From Leptothoe kymatousa TAU-MAC 1615 (GTDB lineage: Bacteria > Cyanobacteriota > Cyanobacteriia > Phormidesmidales > Phormidesmidaceae), in contig NZ_JADOER010000010.1 in assembly GCF_018739865.1 (NCBI RefSeq), positions 1 through 64,000 of the forward strand: DNA of 64,000 nucleotides, in the 5' to 3' direction. Position numbers and translations under genes: made by a program. This document shows positions 50,158-60,109 of this stretch, piece after piece (within the stretch, counting starts at the first letter, position 1; each line of letters starts with the position of its first letter). The notes below the pieces were generated by a model that was given only the letters and a program-made list of their open reading frames with translations, was not told the origin of the DNA and did no database searches.

Positions 50158-52827
50158 TCAAGAATCAAGCTTATGGGGCCATATTCCTTTTCCGTAATGG
50201 CTATTACAATTCAAAAGCTGCGTAATCTCATCGGCACCAATGGGCTTGCTAAATAGATATCCTTGGGCCATTTCACAGCCAAACTGTTGAAGGGTGTGGC
50301 ATTGTTCAGAGGTTTCAACACCTTCCGCCACAATTTTATGGTCTAGCCCCTGGCACATCTCAATCATAGAGCCGATTAGGCGCTTCGATTTATGATCCGC
50401 CAGCATGTCATGAATAAAATATTTGTCGATTTTTAAACAATCCACCTGCAGGTGTTTGAGGGAGGCGAAGGAAGAATAGCCGGTGCCAAAATCATCAATT
50501 GCCAATAGCACACCGAGTTCTTTTAACTCGCTAAAAATTGAGAGATTTTGTTGATCGGTTTGGACCACACTTTCAGTCACTTCCAACTCTAGTTCGGAGG
50601 GCACTATCCCCGTTTCAGCCAAGACATTTTTGATCAGTGTGACAAAATCCTTATCTAAAAAATAGACCGGGGAGATATTCACCGCCATGCGGATGTTCGA
50701 TACCCCTGCCTGTCTCCAATCAACAACTTGCTTGCAGGCCGTTCTAAGGACCCATTCCGTTAACGGCTTAATCATCCCGATTCTTTCGGCGGTGGCAATA
50801 AATTCCGTCGGTGGCACTTCACCTAAACTGGGGTGATGCCAGCGCGACAAGGCTTCAACCCCAATGATTTTGCCGGTGTGTATATCGACTTGGGGTTGGT
50901 ATACCAGTGATAGTTGTTGCTTTTCGACGGCTTGCCTGAGGCTTTGCTCCACCCGAAACCGGTATTCGGCTTTTTGAGTCAGTTCTGGCTGATAGAACGC
51001 ATATTGATGCTTACCATGTTCCTTGGCGGCATACAGGGACGTGTCAGCCGCTTTTAGTAGCGTGGTGAGATCCTGTCCATCATCGGGATAGTGGGCAATG
51101 CCAATGCTGCAGGCTGGGGTCACCCTCCTGGAAGAGAGTTCCACGGGGGCAGAGATTATTTCCAAACACCGTTGCGCCACATGGGCCGTCGCATAGTCAC
51201 TGCTGATGTCACTGACGAGAATGCAAAACTCATCCCCACTTAGGCGGGCAACAAAATCAATGTTGCGGGTGACCTGCTGTAGCCGTTTGGCAATTTCCTT
51301 GAGCAGTAAATCGCCAGCATCATGGCCGAGGCTGTCGTTGACACTTTTAAAATCATCTAAGTCAATGTATAAAAGACCCAAGCGGGATGCGTTGCGATCG
51401 GCGCGTTTGATCGATGTTTCCAGGTTCTGATAGAAATGAGCCCGAGTTGAAATGCCGGTTAATTCGTCGTTATAGGCTAATTCTCGGATGCGTTTCTGGG
51501 CATGGTCTCGCTCCATCACAATGCCCGCCAGCCGGGCCGCAGACTTCAAATCGTTAGACTCTTCTTCATTGGGTAGGGCCGGATAGTCGTAATACATGCC
51601 AAAGGCCCCGAGGACCAGCCCGGAAGAGTCTTTAATTGGCTCGGACCAGCAGCAGCGCATACCGTGGGGCATGGCCACATGTTTAATTTTGGCCCATTTA
51701 GGATCGGTCTCAATATTTTCCACCAGAACCCGTTTGCCCGTATAGGTGGATGTGCCACAAGAACCCACATTAGGCCCATTTTTTAGGCCATGCACCGCCT
51801 CGCAATATTCCTTGGGCATGCTGGGGGCGCCCCCATGCATCAGGTGACCGTCTTTTAGTTCCAGCATTGAACATCGCAGACCGGGATGGCGTCCTTCGTA
51901 GAGTAAGGCGATTTCTATGTAGATTTCTGATGCGGGTTTTCCCGTTGCAATCATTTCGAGAATTTCGGCATGTTTTTCGTCAAAGGCTTCCGCTTTTTTG
52001 CGAGCTGTGATGTCAACATGGGTGCCGACTAAGCGCATCGCTTTGCCATCGGCTTCATGGTGGACGAGAAATGCGCGGGATAGCACACACACTTCATGGC
52101 CAGCTTTGTGCTGCATGCGCATTTCCACATCAAAGGCATCGGTTTTACCGTCCACGTAAGCTTGCACCAAGCTTAAGACCCTGGCTTTGTCCTCTGGATG
52201 TACCAGGTTTTGCCAAGTGCTTAAATCATGGTTTAGCTCATGGCTGTCATATCCCAGCATGCTTTTCCAGCGTGGGGAATAATAGACTTCGTTGGTTGCT
52301 AAATTCCAGTCCCACAGACCGTCATTAGCTCCCCGCATTGCTAGGACAAACCGTTCCTCGCTTTTCTGGAGTTTTTCTTCTGATTCTTTGCGGATGGTGA
52401 CATTGCGTCCAATGCCAAGGACGCCGATAAATGTGCCATTGGCGGCATACATCGGTAGCCGACGGATTTCGAGCAGTTCACGATGTCCGTCGCACGCAAA
52501 GGTCGTCCATTCTTCATAGATGGATGGCGTCCTGGTTAGGATTACTTCTTGGTCGCGGGTTCGATATAACTTCGCTAATTCAGTCGTTACAAAATCGTCA
52601 TCTGTTTTACCCAATATTTCTTGTTCAGAGAAGTCAAAGAACTGTTCGAAGCGATGATTGCAGGCCAAGTACATGCCCTGGGGATCTTTTAGCCAAACGA
52701 GATCGGGCAGGGTGCGGATGATGGTGCTATAAAATTCAATATTTTGTCGAACTCCCTTGAGACTTGCAGCTACAGAGGCGGGGGGGAGCAGTCTGAGGGC
52801 TTGATTTGATTGAATTCTATAGCTCAT
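50158..52827 (-). CDS. PAS-PAS-GAF-GGDEF-EAL cyclic-di-GMP signalling protein, 889 aa
   Basis: Soluble regulator of cyclic-di-GMP. PAS 1 (~25-150: YSTIIRTLPDLVWLKDPQG), PAS 2 (~155-285: RFVLAMRGANDGLWDW), a GAF-type domain (~300-440: VLGAFGMYYDYP), GGDEF (~455-620: YIDLDDFKSVNDSLGHDAGD and RLSGDEF) and EAL (~630-885: IGVEALSRWHHP, DDFGTGYSSFASL). The first Gly of GGDEF is Ser, a change found in active cyclases. EAL and its DDFGTGYSS loop are intact, so phosphodiesterase activity is likely; the net activity cannot be told. The absence of membrane segments implies a cytoplasmic ligand or light/redox input through PAS/GAF. Confidence 0.93.
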   Translation of the reverse strand: MSYRIQSNQALRLLPPASVAASLKGVRQNIEFYSTIIRTLPDLVWLKDPQGMYLACNHRFEQFFDFSEQEILGKTDDDFVTTELAKLYRTRDQEVILTRTPSIYEEWTTFACDGHRELLEIRRLPMYAANGTFIGVLGIGRNVTIRKESEEKLQKSEERFVLAMRGANDGLWDWNLATNEVYYSPRWKSMLGYDSHELNHDLSTWQNLVHPEDKARVLSLVQAYVDGKTDAFDVEMRMQHKAGHEVCVLSRAFLVHHEADGKAMRLVGTHVDITARKKAEAFDEKHAEILEMIATGKPASEIYIEIALLYEGRHPGLRCSMLELKDGHLMHGGAPSMPKEYCEAVHGLKNGPNVGSCGTSTYTGKRVLVENIETDPKWAKIKHVAMPHGMRCCWSEPIKDSSGLVLGAFGMYYDYPALPNEEESNDLKSAARLAGIVMERDHAQKRIRELAYNDELTGISTRAHFYQNLETSIKRADRNASRLGLLYIDLDDFKSVNDSLGHDAGDLLLKEIAKRLQQVTRNIDFVARLSGDEFCILVSDISSDYATAHVAQRCLEIISAPVELSSRRVTPACSIGIAHYPDDGQDLTTLLKAADTSLYAAKEHGKHQYAFYQPELTQKAEYRFRVEQSLRQAVEKQQLSLVYQPQVDIHTGKIIGVEALSRWHHPSLGEVPPTEFIATAERIGMIKPLTEWVLRTACKQVVDWRQAGVSNIRMAVNISPVYFLDKDFVTLIKNVLAETGIVPSELELEVTESVVQTDQQNLSIFSELKELGVLLAIDDFGTGYSSFASLKHLQVDCLKIDKYFIHDMLADHKSKRLIGSMIEMCQGLDHKIVAEGVETSEQCHTLQQFGCEMAQGYLFSKPIGADEITQLLNCNSHYGKGIWPHKLDS

Positions 52828-53416
52828 AGCAAGTTGTTGTATGTCTAGGGTTTAGACACGTGTAGGCTATTTTTATGGTACGAAGTTTATTTCGGGTTCA
52901 AACTCGTACTTTAGCTGAATAAAAGCTGTCAAAAAATATAAATTCCCAATGAAATAGCATGGAGAGCCAGTGGAAACACGGAAATGTCCTAGTTCATGCA
53001 TTCACGTATTAGAACAATTTCAGTTGATGGAATAAGAAAATATGCTGTTGCGGATTTAGGGGATAAATCGCGCTGTTTTGATGGCTGGGCATCGGAATTG
53101 CTTAGGCAGCCCGAGGAGCGGCAGGGCTAAAAATGATCCCGAACATTGAATGAATTTCTATCTTGCTGTGTTTGGGGTTGGGTTGGACGTGCCTGGTCTA
53201 GGGAGCATTTCTTTTTGAGATTTCTTTTTGCGCGATGGCACCAATATTAAATGGAATGGGTCAAAGCACTGCACAGAAAGGGATTTAGAGGATAATCGCG
53301 TTGTATTTAGAAAATTAGTAGGATTATTGCATTGCTGAAATCTTAAGGAAATATAAAAATATGGTACTTTAAGGGTGGATAAAAGTTCTCAAGTTCTCTA
53401 CATGAGGAAGAGGCTG
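52828..53416. other. 589-nt intergenic region
   Basis: Lies between divergent genes. Nothing supported beyond AT-rich, promoter-like sequence. Stops occur often in all frames and I saw no strong inverted repeat. Confidence 0.4.
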
Positions 53417-53632
53417 ATGGATACGGGTCTAATGAGATTGATCTGGTCGGTAGTCGAAGAAACTCCAGCCATGCACTTACAGGGAGCTTGCGATCGCGAA
53501 ACAATCCGATTATTACTAGCCAGAATCGATCAACGGGTGGTTCTTTCCGCCCAAGCACGGTCCCAGGCGCAGCAGTACCTGATCGATCGCTGGCATTTGA
53601 TTCAGGAGATTTCCTTCGGGCAGGCGATGTAG
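53417..53632 (+). CDS. Small conserved cyanobacterial protein, 71 aa
   Basis: Begins MDTGLMRLIWSVVEETPAMH, then a D-x-E-T-I-R-L-L-L helix and a C-terminal helix (YLIDRWHLIQEISFG). I recognise the L-M-R-L-I-W-x-V-V-E-E-T opening from a family of ~70-aa unknowns in cyanobacteria. All helical, no membrane segment. The ATG at 53417 has GAGGAAGAGG just upstream; ATGs at 53402 and 53375 are less likely. Function unknown. Confidence 0.68.
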   Translation: MDTGLMRLIWSVVEETPAMHLQGACDRETIRLLLARIDQRVVLSAQARSQAQQYLIDRWHLIQEISFGQAM

Positions 53633-53634
53633 CC

Positions 53635-53713
53635 ATGGCCATGGCCCCTAGGCATGGCCCCCCAGACATGGCCCCTAGGCATGGCCCCTAGGCATGGCCC
53701 CCAGACATGGCCC
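53635..53713. repeat. 13-14-bp tandem repeat
   Basis: About five units alternate between ATGGCCCCTAGGC and ATGGCCCC(C)CAGAC, starting three nt after the small-gene stop. Ends 10 nt before the stop of the convergent glycosyltransferase gene. It contains several palindromes (CCTAGG, CCATGG). Confidence 0.85.
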
Positions 53714-53722
53714 AACGCAGTT

Positions 53723-54916
53723 TTATAGTAGCTGATGGTATGTCTCAACCATGCGCGCTGCGATCGCATCCCAGCTATAATTCTCTTTGGCAAATCGATA
53801 GGCGTTCTCTCCCCGCCGCCGACATTCGGCCACATTGGCCAGGGCATCTGCCAACGATTGGGTGAGCATGGTGCGATCGCAGGGCACCACCCAGCCGCTC
53901 TCACTGGACTGAATATCTCGCCAAATATGCACCTGGTCCGAAATCACCACCGGTTTCCCCGCCGCCATGGCCTCCGCCACCGCGATGCCAAAATTCTCAT
54001 AGTAGGAGGGCAACACAAACACATCGGCCGCCTGTAAAATCTGGCCCTTTAGCTCTCCTGTCACAAATCCGGTTACCGTGGTGCAATGCTTGAGGGCAGA
54101 CTTTCCTATCTGTTCACCAATGGCATCCACATACCCCTGATCCTGGGGATTGCCACCACAAAGAACAAACTGGAACTGTTGGCCAGACTGGTGTAATGCT
54201 TCTAACGCAGGCAGCAACAAATCCAGCCCCTTTTTCGGATCAATGCGAGACATAAACAGCACAATCGGCACCCCATCGGGAATGTGATAGCGCTGTCGAA
54301 TTGCCCGCTTTGCTTCAGCTTCTGAACAGCTAAAGTTTGGCAACACCACCCCTAGCGGCAAGACGATATCTCGAGTTTGCGCCCCAAATCGCTCCGATAC
54401 CTTGGCTTCTTGGTCACTGGTAAAATGTAGCGCCGTTGCGCCTTGAATATTAGGCCCCTCGAGCAACGCCGCATACAGTTGTTTAAACTGTTTTTTCTTA
54501 GCCAGGTCCGCCGGGTCTAGCGTACCGAGAGGGCGCAAAATGTAGGGTAGCTGTTGCCGTCGAGCCACCGTTGCGGCCAGGCTCGTGACCGGTGAGAACA
54601 GGGCATGTATATGGGCCATGTCGTACTGTGCCCCATGCTGTCTGAGCCACTGCAACAGCGGCAGTGAAAACTTATAGCGCCGAAACGGGGCGCAGCGAAA
54701 GTAAATAGTCTCGTAGCCGTCAGTCGCCACCGGCTGATTCAGGGGCACCGCCAACGGCGCTTGCCCTTCATCGCCATTGGAGTCTGTGGTCAGCACGGTG
54801 ACCTTAGCCCCCTGCTTGGCTAGGGATGTGCTCAGCCCCCGCACCATCTGACTGGGACCGCCATATACCAATGATATGGAAGGCACAATTTGTAGAACCT
54901 TGAGGGCCTTAGCCAT
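53723..54916 (-). CDS. Glycosyltransferase family 4 (GT-B), 397 aa
   Basis: Transfers a sugar from a nucleotide-sugar to a growing glycan or lipid at the cytoplasmic membrane face. The N-terminal lobe starts LKVLQIVPSISLVYGGPSQM (the glycine-rich acceptor loop). The C-terminal lobe has VLFMSRIDPKKGLDLLLPA, the usual R/K and the E-x7-E motif region (ENFGIAVAEAMAAGKPVV). Length is typical. It is the last gene of a minus-strand glycan locus, 23 nt after the metzincin-like gene. Confidence 0.92.
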   Translation of the reverse strand: MAKALKVLQIVPSISLVYGGPSQMVRGLSTSLAKQGAKVTVLTTDSNGDEGQAPLAVPLNQPVATDGYETIYFRCAPFRRYKFSLPLLQWLRQHGAQYDMAHIHALFSPVTSLAATVARRQQLPYILRPLGTLDPADLAKKKQFKQLYAALLEGPNIQGATALHFTSDQEAKVSERFGAQTRDIVLPLGVVLPNFSCSEAEAKRAIRQRYHIPDGVPIVLFMSRIDPKKGLDLLLPALEALHQSGQQFQFVLCGGNPQDQGYVDAIGEQIGKSALKHCTTVTGFVTGELKGQILQAADVFVLPSYYENFGIAVAEAMAAGKPVVISDQVHIWRDIQSSESGWVVPCDRTMLTQSLADALANVAECRRRGENAYRFAKENYSWDAIAARMVETYHQLL

Positions 54917-54939
54917 GGTTGAATTAGCGAGTAGGGAAA

Positions 54940-55860
54940 TCAGCGATTAAAGTGACGATGGACTCGCTGTCCTAGGGGCAATAGTAACAGCCAAGTTAAT
55001 GGGGACGGTGATTGTTCAGGAACGGCTAGGGGCTGGGCGGTGGCAACGGGCACATTAGAGGCCGATAACACTACACTATCGCTTTCTGAGATCTCAATGG
55101 CAGGGGCTAACTGATTGGTCGATGAGGGCTGGACAAAACTACTTTCCCTCACCCGTTCAATTTGTTGGGAGTTTAGCTGCGATAACCGCTCGCCATCTGG
55201 AAAAATATCGTCGATGGACTCGGGAATGGTGCGCGTACCGCCACCGGTCAATAGGTTATCGGCAGCACCGGCCCCCAGGGTAGAATGCCGCAGCCCTAAA
55301 TTATGACCAATTTCATGGGCGATTACGTCTAAGCGGCCAATGCCGTTGTTGAAATCTAAAATATCATCGCTGATCAGCACCCCATTCGAACCTATCCAAG
55401 CATTCCCAAATTGAACTAAACCTGCGGAGGTTTCGATCACATCCACAAACCAGAGATTAATGGGACCTGTGGTGCTAGTAGAGTCGGGATGGCGACCAAA
55501 TGACCCGGCGGCCCCTGAAAAGGACAGGTCTAAAAATTCGTCTTCGTCAGTGGTTAGGTAGGTGCTGTCATTGAGCTGGTTGAGGGGTAAAAAGGCAATG
55601 TCAAGGTTGGCCTGGTCCCAAATTTTGTCGGCAATGGTTTCAAACAGCTCCACTTGGGCACAGACCAGCCCATCATCGTCACACACCTGGATGGGCTGCA
55701 CTTCTAAAACCAGCTGCTGGTCTGACTCTGTGACAGTTGATACCGTTGTTGCCTCTGTACTGTCACCGCCGCCGCCGCCGCTGCAGGCAGACAGCACTAC
55801 TACTATGGCTAGCAACAGTGGCTGGCCTATCCAAGTTCCGGGTCTACGAAATCTATCCAC
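54940..55860 (-). CDS. Metzincin-like zinc protease lipoprotein with PEP-CTERM-like tail, 306 aa
   Basis: Secreted lipoprotein: LLLAIVVVLSAC ends in a lipobox with Cys26, followed by a Gly/Ser/Thr-rich linker. The metzincin zinc site HEIGHNLGLRH is complete (three His, catalytic Glu) at about residues 186-196. The C-terminus VPEQSPSPLTWLLLLPLGQR resembles a PEP-CTERM signal (V-P-E-x-S, hydrophobic run, basic end), an odd pairing with a lipobox. Start is GTG with no strong ribosome site. Between two glycosyltransferase genes it may process surface proteins. Confidence 0.82.
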   Translation of the reverse strand: MDRFRRPGTWIGQPLLLAIVVVLSACSGGGGGDSTEATTVSTVTESDQQLVLEVQPIQVCDDDGLVCAQVELFETIADKIWDQANLDIAFLPLNQLNDSTYLTTDEDEFLDLSFSGAAGSFGRHPDSTSTTGPINLWFVDVIETSAGLVQFGNAWIGSNGVLISDDILDFNNGIGRLDVIAHEIGHNLGLRHSTLGAGAADNLLTGGGTRTIPESIDDIFPDGERLSQLNSQQIERVRESSFVQPSSTNQLAPAIEISESDSVVLSASNVPVATAQPLAVPEQSPSPLTWLLLLPLGQRVHRHFNR

Positions 55861-56165
55861 CAGTTCAATGAATCATGTTGAATAAATTTAGTGTAGACAA
55901 GTTCAGGGGTGAATCTATCGATGCAACCAAAAACTCTTGATGAAGCTTGTCATCCTCTCTGCATAAAATCTCGGAGTAAACCGATTGGGTAAAAACGGCC
56001 CGAGGTTCTCCATATGTTCGATTTTTTCTTTTGTTTAAGCCTAAATTACGAATAAAGTCTCAATGAGGATTCCGATCTTGAGTTTACTTTCGCTGTAGAA
56101 AATAATATGGATTTTGCGTGTATCCACGGATGTGTGGCCTGGGCGGGGGAATTGGAGATGGGGAA
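55861..56165. other. 305-nt intergenic region in the glycan locus
   Basis: Between the GT4 gene at 56.2 kb and the metzincin-like gene on the same strand. AT-rich with no gene or strong hairpin; it may hold a promoter for the two downstream genes. Confidence 0.4.
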
Positions 56166-57332
56166 TTAGGACGTTAATAGTTCCTGGTAGAACCCTAACA
56201 GCTCTGTTGCCAGGGCCTTGTTGGTGTAGTGTTTCATGGCGCGCGCGTAGCCTTTTTGGGCCAGTGCTTGTTGTTGCTCCGGCTGTTTGATTACCTGGGT
56301 GAGGCGGTCGGCTAGGGCCCCATGGTCCCCCTCTGGAAAGACTAAGCCACTATCGTCGATCACATGGGGGATTTCCCCCGAATCGGAGCCGATGACGGGG
56401 ACTTGGCAGGCCATGGCTTCGATTAACACATGGCCAAACTGTTCTTTCCAGCCCACGGAGGTGAGGGTTTTAAATTCATAGGTGGTTTCAGAGGGGAGCA
56501 CCAGGGTGTCCATCAGGTTGATATAGTCTGGGACGGCGTCGTGGGGCACGCTCTCAATCCAGCGGATGCGATCGCTAATATTGAGGGCATCTGCCTGGTT
56601 TTGCAGCTCTTCCTTGAGGGGACCTCGCCCCAGCAACACTAACGTCCACGGTAGATTTACCAGGGTGGCCAGGGCTTTGAATAGGGTAAGCAGGCCTTTT
56701 TCCGGGACGAAGCGGCCCACAAAGCCGATGATAAACTCACCCTCCGCAATTGAAAGCTGTTGCCGCAGCTGCGGTTGGGGGGTGGGGCGAAACAGCCGTT
56801 CATCCACCCCTAGCTGAGGCATGACCCGCACGGGGCCATGGTAGCCGCGCTGTTTGAGGATATCGGCCCCATCCTGGTTGCCCACCACCAGCCCATCGGT
56901 GTTGTTGAGGTTATAGGCCTCTAGCAGCGATAGGGGGAACTTGAGTTCGTAGGGTAAATTCCACCAGGTAAAAAAGAGATTTTTGGCGTTGCCCCCCAGC
57001 AGCCGATTGAGGGTGATTAATTCGGCATAGCCGAGAGATTTAGAACCTTGTTCTACCTGGATGATGTCGGGTTGAAATGCCTTGAGGAGGGGGACAATGT
57101 CCCAGCCAAAACTGAGCAGCCCCTGGTTGTTTTGGCTCAGGTTGGAAATGGGAACAACGCGAAAAGAGCCATCCTGCCGGGGCTCGGGTTCTACGATTCG
57201 GTTTTGGACACCACCTGGATTCCAGCGTTTGGGCACCACTACGGTGACGTCGTGCCCCATGTGGGCTAAGGTGCGTAGTTTTTCGCAGTTCAGCTCCACA
57301 ATGTAGCTGTGGCTAGCTACTAAAACTTTCAT
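56166..57332 (-). CDS. Glycosyltransferase family 4 (GT-B), 388 aa
   Basis: Starts MKVLVASHSYIVELNCEKLR, a typical GT4 opening. The C-lobe has IGFVGRFVPEKGLLTLFKAL, LLGRGPLKEEL and EQFGHVLIEAMACQVPVIGS (E-x7-E). The open frame runs 59 codons further upstream, into the neighbouring gene region and through low-complexity Pro/Ser sequence, so I chose this inner ATG. It lies 56 nt after the GT2 gene. Probably adds a sugar in extracellular polysaccharide or glycolipid synthesis. Confidence 0.92.
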   Translation of the reverse strand: MKVLVASHSYIVELNCEKLRTLAHMGHDVTVVVPKRWNPGGVQNRIVEPEPRQDGSFRVVPISNLSQNNQGLLSFGWDIVPLLKAFQPDIIQVEQGSKSLGYAELITLNRLLGGNAKNLFFTWWNLPYELKFPLSLLEAYNLNNTDGLVVGNQDGADILKQRGYHGPVRVMPQLGVDERLFRPTPQPQLRQQLSIAEGEFIIGFVGRFVPEKGLLTLFKALATLVNLPWTLVLLGRGPLKEELQNQADALNISDRIRWIESVPHDAVPDYINLMDTLVLPSETTYEFKTLTSVGWKEQFGHVLIEAMACQVPVIGSDSGEIPHVIDDSGLVFPEGDHGALADRLTQVIKQPEQQQALAQKGYARAMKHYTNKALATELLGFYQELLTS

Positions 57333-57388
57333 GGGTTGTTTGGGGAATGGGTAAGGAGTGCGGGGGGAATCGGTGGGCCGTGCCCACC

Positions 57389-58423
57389 CTATGGCGAACC
57401 GGTGAGGGCTTCCGTGGGGGAGCTGGCTTGGGGCCGGGGTGCGGGCATGGTCTGGGCCGGTAGGCTGTGCAGTCTGCCCTGGCTGGAGACAGTGCTCATC
57501 AGGGTCCAACAGGCTTTGAGGAAACCTAGGGTGTAAAACCCAAAGCGGCTAATGACTTTGATGGGGGAGCCGCTTTTGTTGCACGGGGGCCTGCCCAACA
57601 CATGGCAGTCGAACAGCCGGTGCGAGAGTCGCAACAGCTGCCAGGGCGTTAGGTTTTTCAACGCCATTAAAAAATGGTTGTGGTAAAAGGTGAGCTGATA
57701 TTTCAAAGACCGGGTGCTGATGTCGTGACAGCCGCCGGTTTCTTCGCCGAGGTGGATGAGGTTGGCTTTGGGGTCGTACCAAATTTTGAGACCGGTCCGA
57801 CGAAACCGCAGGCAAAAGTCCGATTCTTCACGCACGGCACTGCCTTGAAACCGTTCGTCGAACCGGAGGCCGTGGGTGGAAAAGACATCGCGCCGAAAGG
57901 ACATGTTGCAACCCCGGGCGGTGAGCACCTGCTGGGGTTTGACGGTGTGCACCAGGTCGATGTGGTACCAGGCGATGCCGGGATCCATGGCCTCGGGGGG
58001 CAAGGTGTCGATCTGTTTGGCGGAGTTAGACTCGGCCAGCTTCATCCGGTCGAACACGCGCCCGGCTACGGCGCCAACGTCGCTGCGGGTTTGGTAGGTG
58101 TGGGCGTGGGCGGCAAGGAAGCCGGGGGGCAGTTCCACATCGTCGTCTAAAAATAGAATGATGTCGCCGTGGCATCGTTCGATAGCGTAGTTGCGGGCGG
58201 CGGGGAGGCTGGCCCAGTCAACGGTGTAGAGGCTGACCTGGGGATTGGTCTGGAGGCTGTTGAGAAATTCTACGGTGGCAGGTTTGTGGTTGCGGGTCTG
58301 ATCGACGACGATGACTTCGAAGGCCGCATAGGTTTGTTCTAGAACATTTTTGATGGTGCTACACAGAACAGCTTCTCGCCCATAGGTGGGAATAACGACG
58401 GATATGAATAATTCTGAAACCAT
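57389..58423 (-). CDS. Glycosyltransferase family 2 (GT-A), 344 aa
   Basis: FISVVIPTYGREAVLCSTIK is the nucleotide-sugar strand and ILFLDDDVELPPGF carries the DxD metal motif. ARGCNMSFRRDVF and EESDFCLRFRRTG form the acceptor region. A ~45-residue Pro/Ala/Ser tail follows. It is 12 nt after the polymerase-like gene and probably cotranscribed. No membrane segment, so it works at the cytoplasmic face. Confidence 0.92.
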   Translation of the reverse strand: MVSELFISVVIPTYGREAVLCSTIKNVLEQTYAAFEVIVVDQTRNHKPATVEFLNSLQTNPQVSLYTVDWASLPAARNYAIERCHGDIILFLDDDVELPPGFLAAHAHTYQTRSDVGAVAGRVFDRMKLAESNSAKQIDTLPPEAMDPGIAWYHIDLVHTVKPQQVLTARGCNMSFRRDVFSTHGLRFDERFQGSAVREESDFCLRFRRTGLKIWYDPKANLIHLGEETGGCHDISTRSLKYQLTFYHNHFLMALKNLTPWQLLRLSHRLFDCHVLGRPPCNKSGSPIKVISRFGFYTLGFLKACWTLMSTVSSQGRLHSLPAQTMPAPRPQASSPTEALTGSP

Positions 58424-58435
58424 AGGGGTTATTAA

Positions 58436-60109
58436 TTAAGCTATTTGGGGTTCTTCCTGGGGGGCTTTCTTTTTACGCGATCGCGATCGCCGTTTCTTTT
58501 TCGGTTCCGCCGCTTCCCGTTCCTGCTTATCCAGGGTGGGAATTTTCAGCGTAATGCCAGCGGCCAGCCAGTAATAGACCGACACCGGGTCCACATCCAA
58601 AGGATAGTAATAGGGAAAGAAACTAATAAACAGCACAAATACCCACATTGAGGCGGCATAGCCCCGCAGGTTTTTATCCTTCGTTTTGCGATAGGCCTTA
58701 AATGTGGCCACCGACAAGGACGCATATAAAATCAACATCGTCAGCAGCCCGAGGGGGCCTAGTTCGTATAGCAGCTTGGGGTGATAGGTTTCCAGCAACC
58801 GCACATCCCCAAAAATACGAGCCGCGTTGGTGGCCCGCGCTACCCCATTACCTAAAATTCCCTCCTGGGCGTGGGATACCTCTTCAAATTGTTGCATCAC
58901 AAAGGCATGGGGTGGGGAGGCGTTCCAACGGTCCTGGAAACTGGCAATGCGCTCCTGCACCACCTCCGGGTTGCGGAGAGATAGCCCCACCAAAATTAGC
59001 GCCAACACCACCCCCACCGGCAAAAACCGTTTCAAGTTGGCCACTTGCCCTGTCATCACACTGAGCAACACCACCACCACCGGCACCAAAGATAGGGCAA
59101 TCCGCTGGCCAGATACCACCGACATGACAAACACCATCACCAGGGACACAATGCCCACCAATCGCCAAATGGGTGAGCGATCGTTAAACGCCGTCCCAAA
59201 ACTAAAAAAGGTACTGGAAATTAAAAACCATCCCCACTGCCAGGGGGCCACAAACGTACCCGGCAAACGGATTTGCCCCTGGGACGGACTGTATAGCAAG
59301 GCCCCTCCCACCAAACAGCGCGATTGCAGCGAGGCCTTAAACAGTTCATCGCCCTGGGCCCCCAGCGATTCAGTGCTGGGGCAGATGCCCGTGAGCAACA
59401 TAAAATATTGGCAAAAGCCTAACAGGCAGGCCACAATCACCAGGGCCGCCTGGATCCGTAGCAAAAAATATAGATCCTTCGACGTGCGCATCAAATAATA
59501 GATGCAGGTGATGACGGGCAAATAGCCCAACAGCACCTTAATGCCCAGCACCCCCATCAAAATGGGTTGATCGCCGCCCCCTTCAAACTGCTGGGGCACA
59601 TTCACCAGCAGTAGGTTCATAAAAATCATGGTGAGCGCCAGCACCAGTGGAAATTTAATCGCTTCCGGCAACAAAATCGGCAGACGTTTTTTCTGGCACA
59701 GTTGCATCACGCCAATGAGCGCCGGCACATAAATGCCATCCTTCGCTAGCTGCAGCAACGAATTGCCCCCGAGCATATAGGTGACGGTGCCGGAAAACGG
59801 AATATAGATAATAAAGGCGTAGAAGGCCTCGCGCTGGTACTTAAACGATAGGGCGAGGCAGAGCAGGGCGGCGGTGGCCGCCACCCCCAGGGTGGGGTCC
59901 ACTAGCAATCCCATAATCAGCCCCACCACAGCGGCCAATACAAATGTGGTGACCGTAAACTGCACTAGCTGGGCCCGGGCCTTGGCCGCCGCCCGTTCAT
60001 TTCTCCGTTGCTCCTTGGGGCTCAGGGTGGAAACCGCAGTATCGTCTGCTTTTTGGTTTTTCTTTTTAGAGCGCTTCTTAAGCTTTTTAGGCAGCTTTTT
60101 GGAGGCCAT
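58436..60109 (-). CDS. O-antigen ligase/polymerase-like membrane protein, 557 aa
   Basis: About 11-12 membrane segments between a basic N-terminus (KKLPKKLKKRSKKKNQ) and a basic C-terminal tail (KKKRRSRSRKKK). A long periplasmic loop between late helices (RNPEVVQERIASFQDRWNAS...) matches the Wzy/WaaL-type arrangement, including H-P and G-N-G near EGILGNGVARATNA. It would join or polymerise glycan units on the outer face of the membrane. I chose ATG at 60109; a GTG 16 codons earlier is possible. Its neighbours are glycosyltransferases. Confidence 0.84.
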   Translation of the reverse strand: MASKKLPKKLKKRSKKKNQKADDTAVSTLSPKEQRRNERAAAKARAQLVQFTVTTFVLAAVVGLIMGLLVDPTLGVAATAALLCLALSFKYQREAFYAFIIYIPFSGTVTYMLGGNSLLQLAKDGIYVPALIGVMQLCQKKRLPILLPEAIKFPLVLALTMIFMNLLLVNVPQQFEGGGDQPILMGVLGIKVLLGYLPVITCIYYLMRTSKDLYFLLRIQAALVIVACLLGFCQYFMLLTGICPSTESLGAQGDELFKASLQSRCLVGGALLYSPSQGQIRLPGTFVAPWQWGWFLISSTFFSFGTAFNDRSPIWRLVGIVSLVMVFVMSVVSGQRIALSLVPVVVVLLSVMTGQVANLKRFLPVGVVLALILVGLSLRNPEVVQERIASFQDRWNASPPHAFVMQQFEEVSHAQEGILGNGVARATNAARIFGDVRLLETYHPKLLYELGPLGLLTMLILYASLSVATFKAYRKTKDKNLRGYAASMWVFVLFISFFPYYYPLDVDPVSVYYWLAAGITLKIPTLDKQEREAAEPKKKRRSRSRKKKAPQEEPQIA

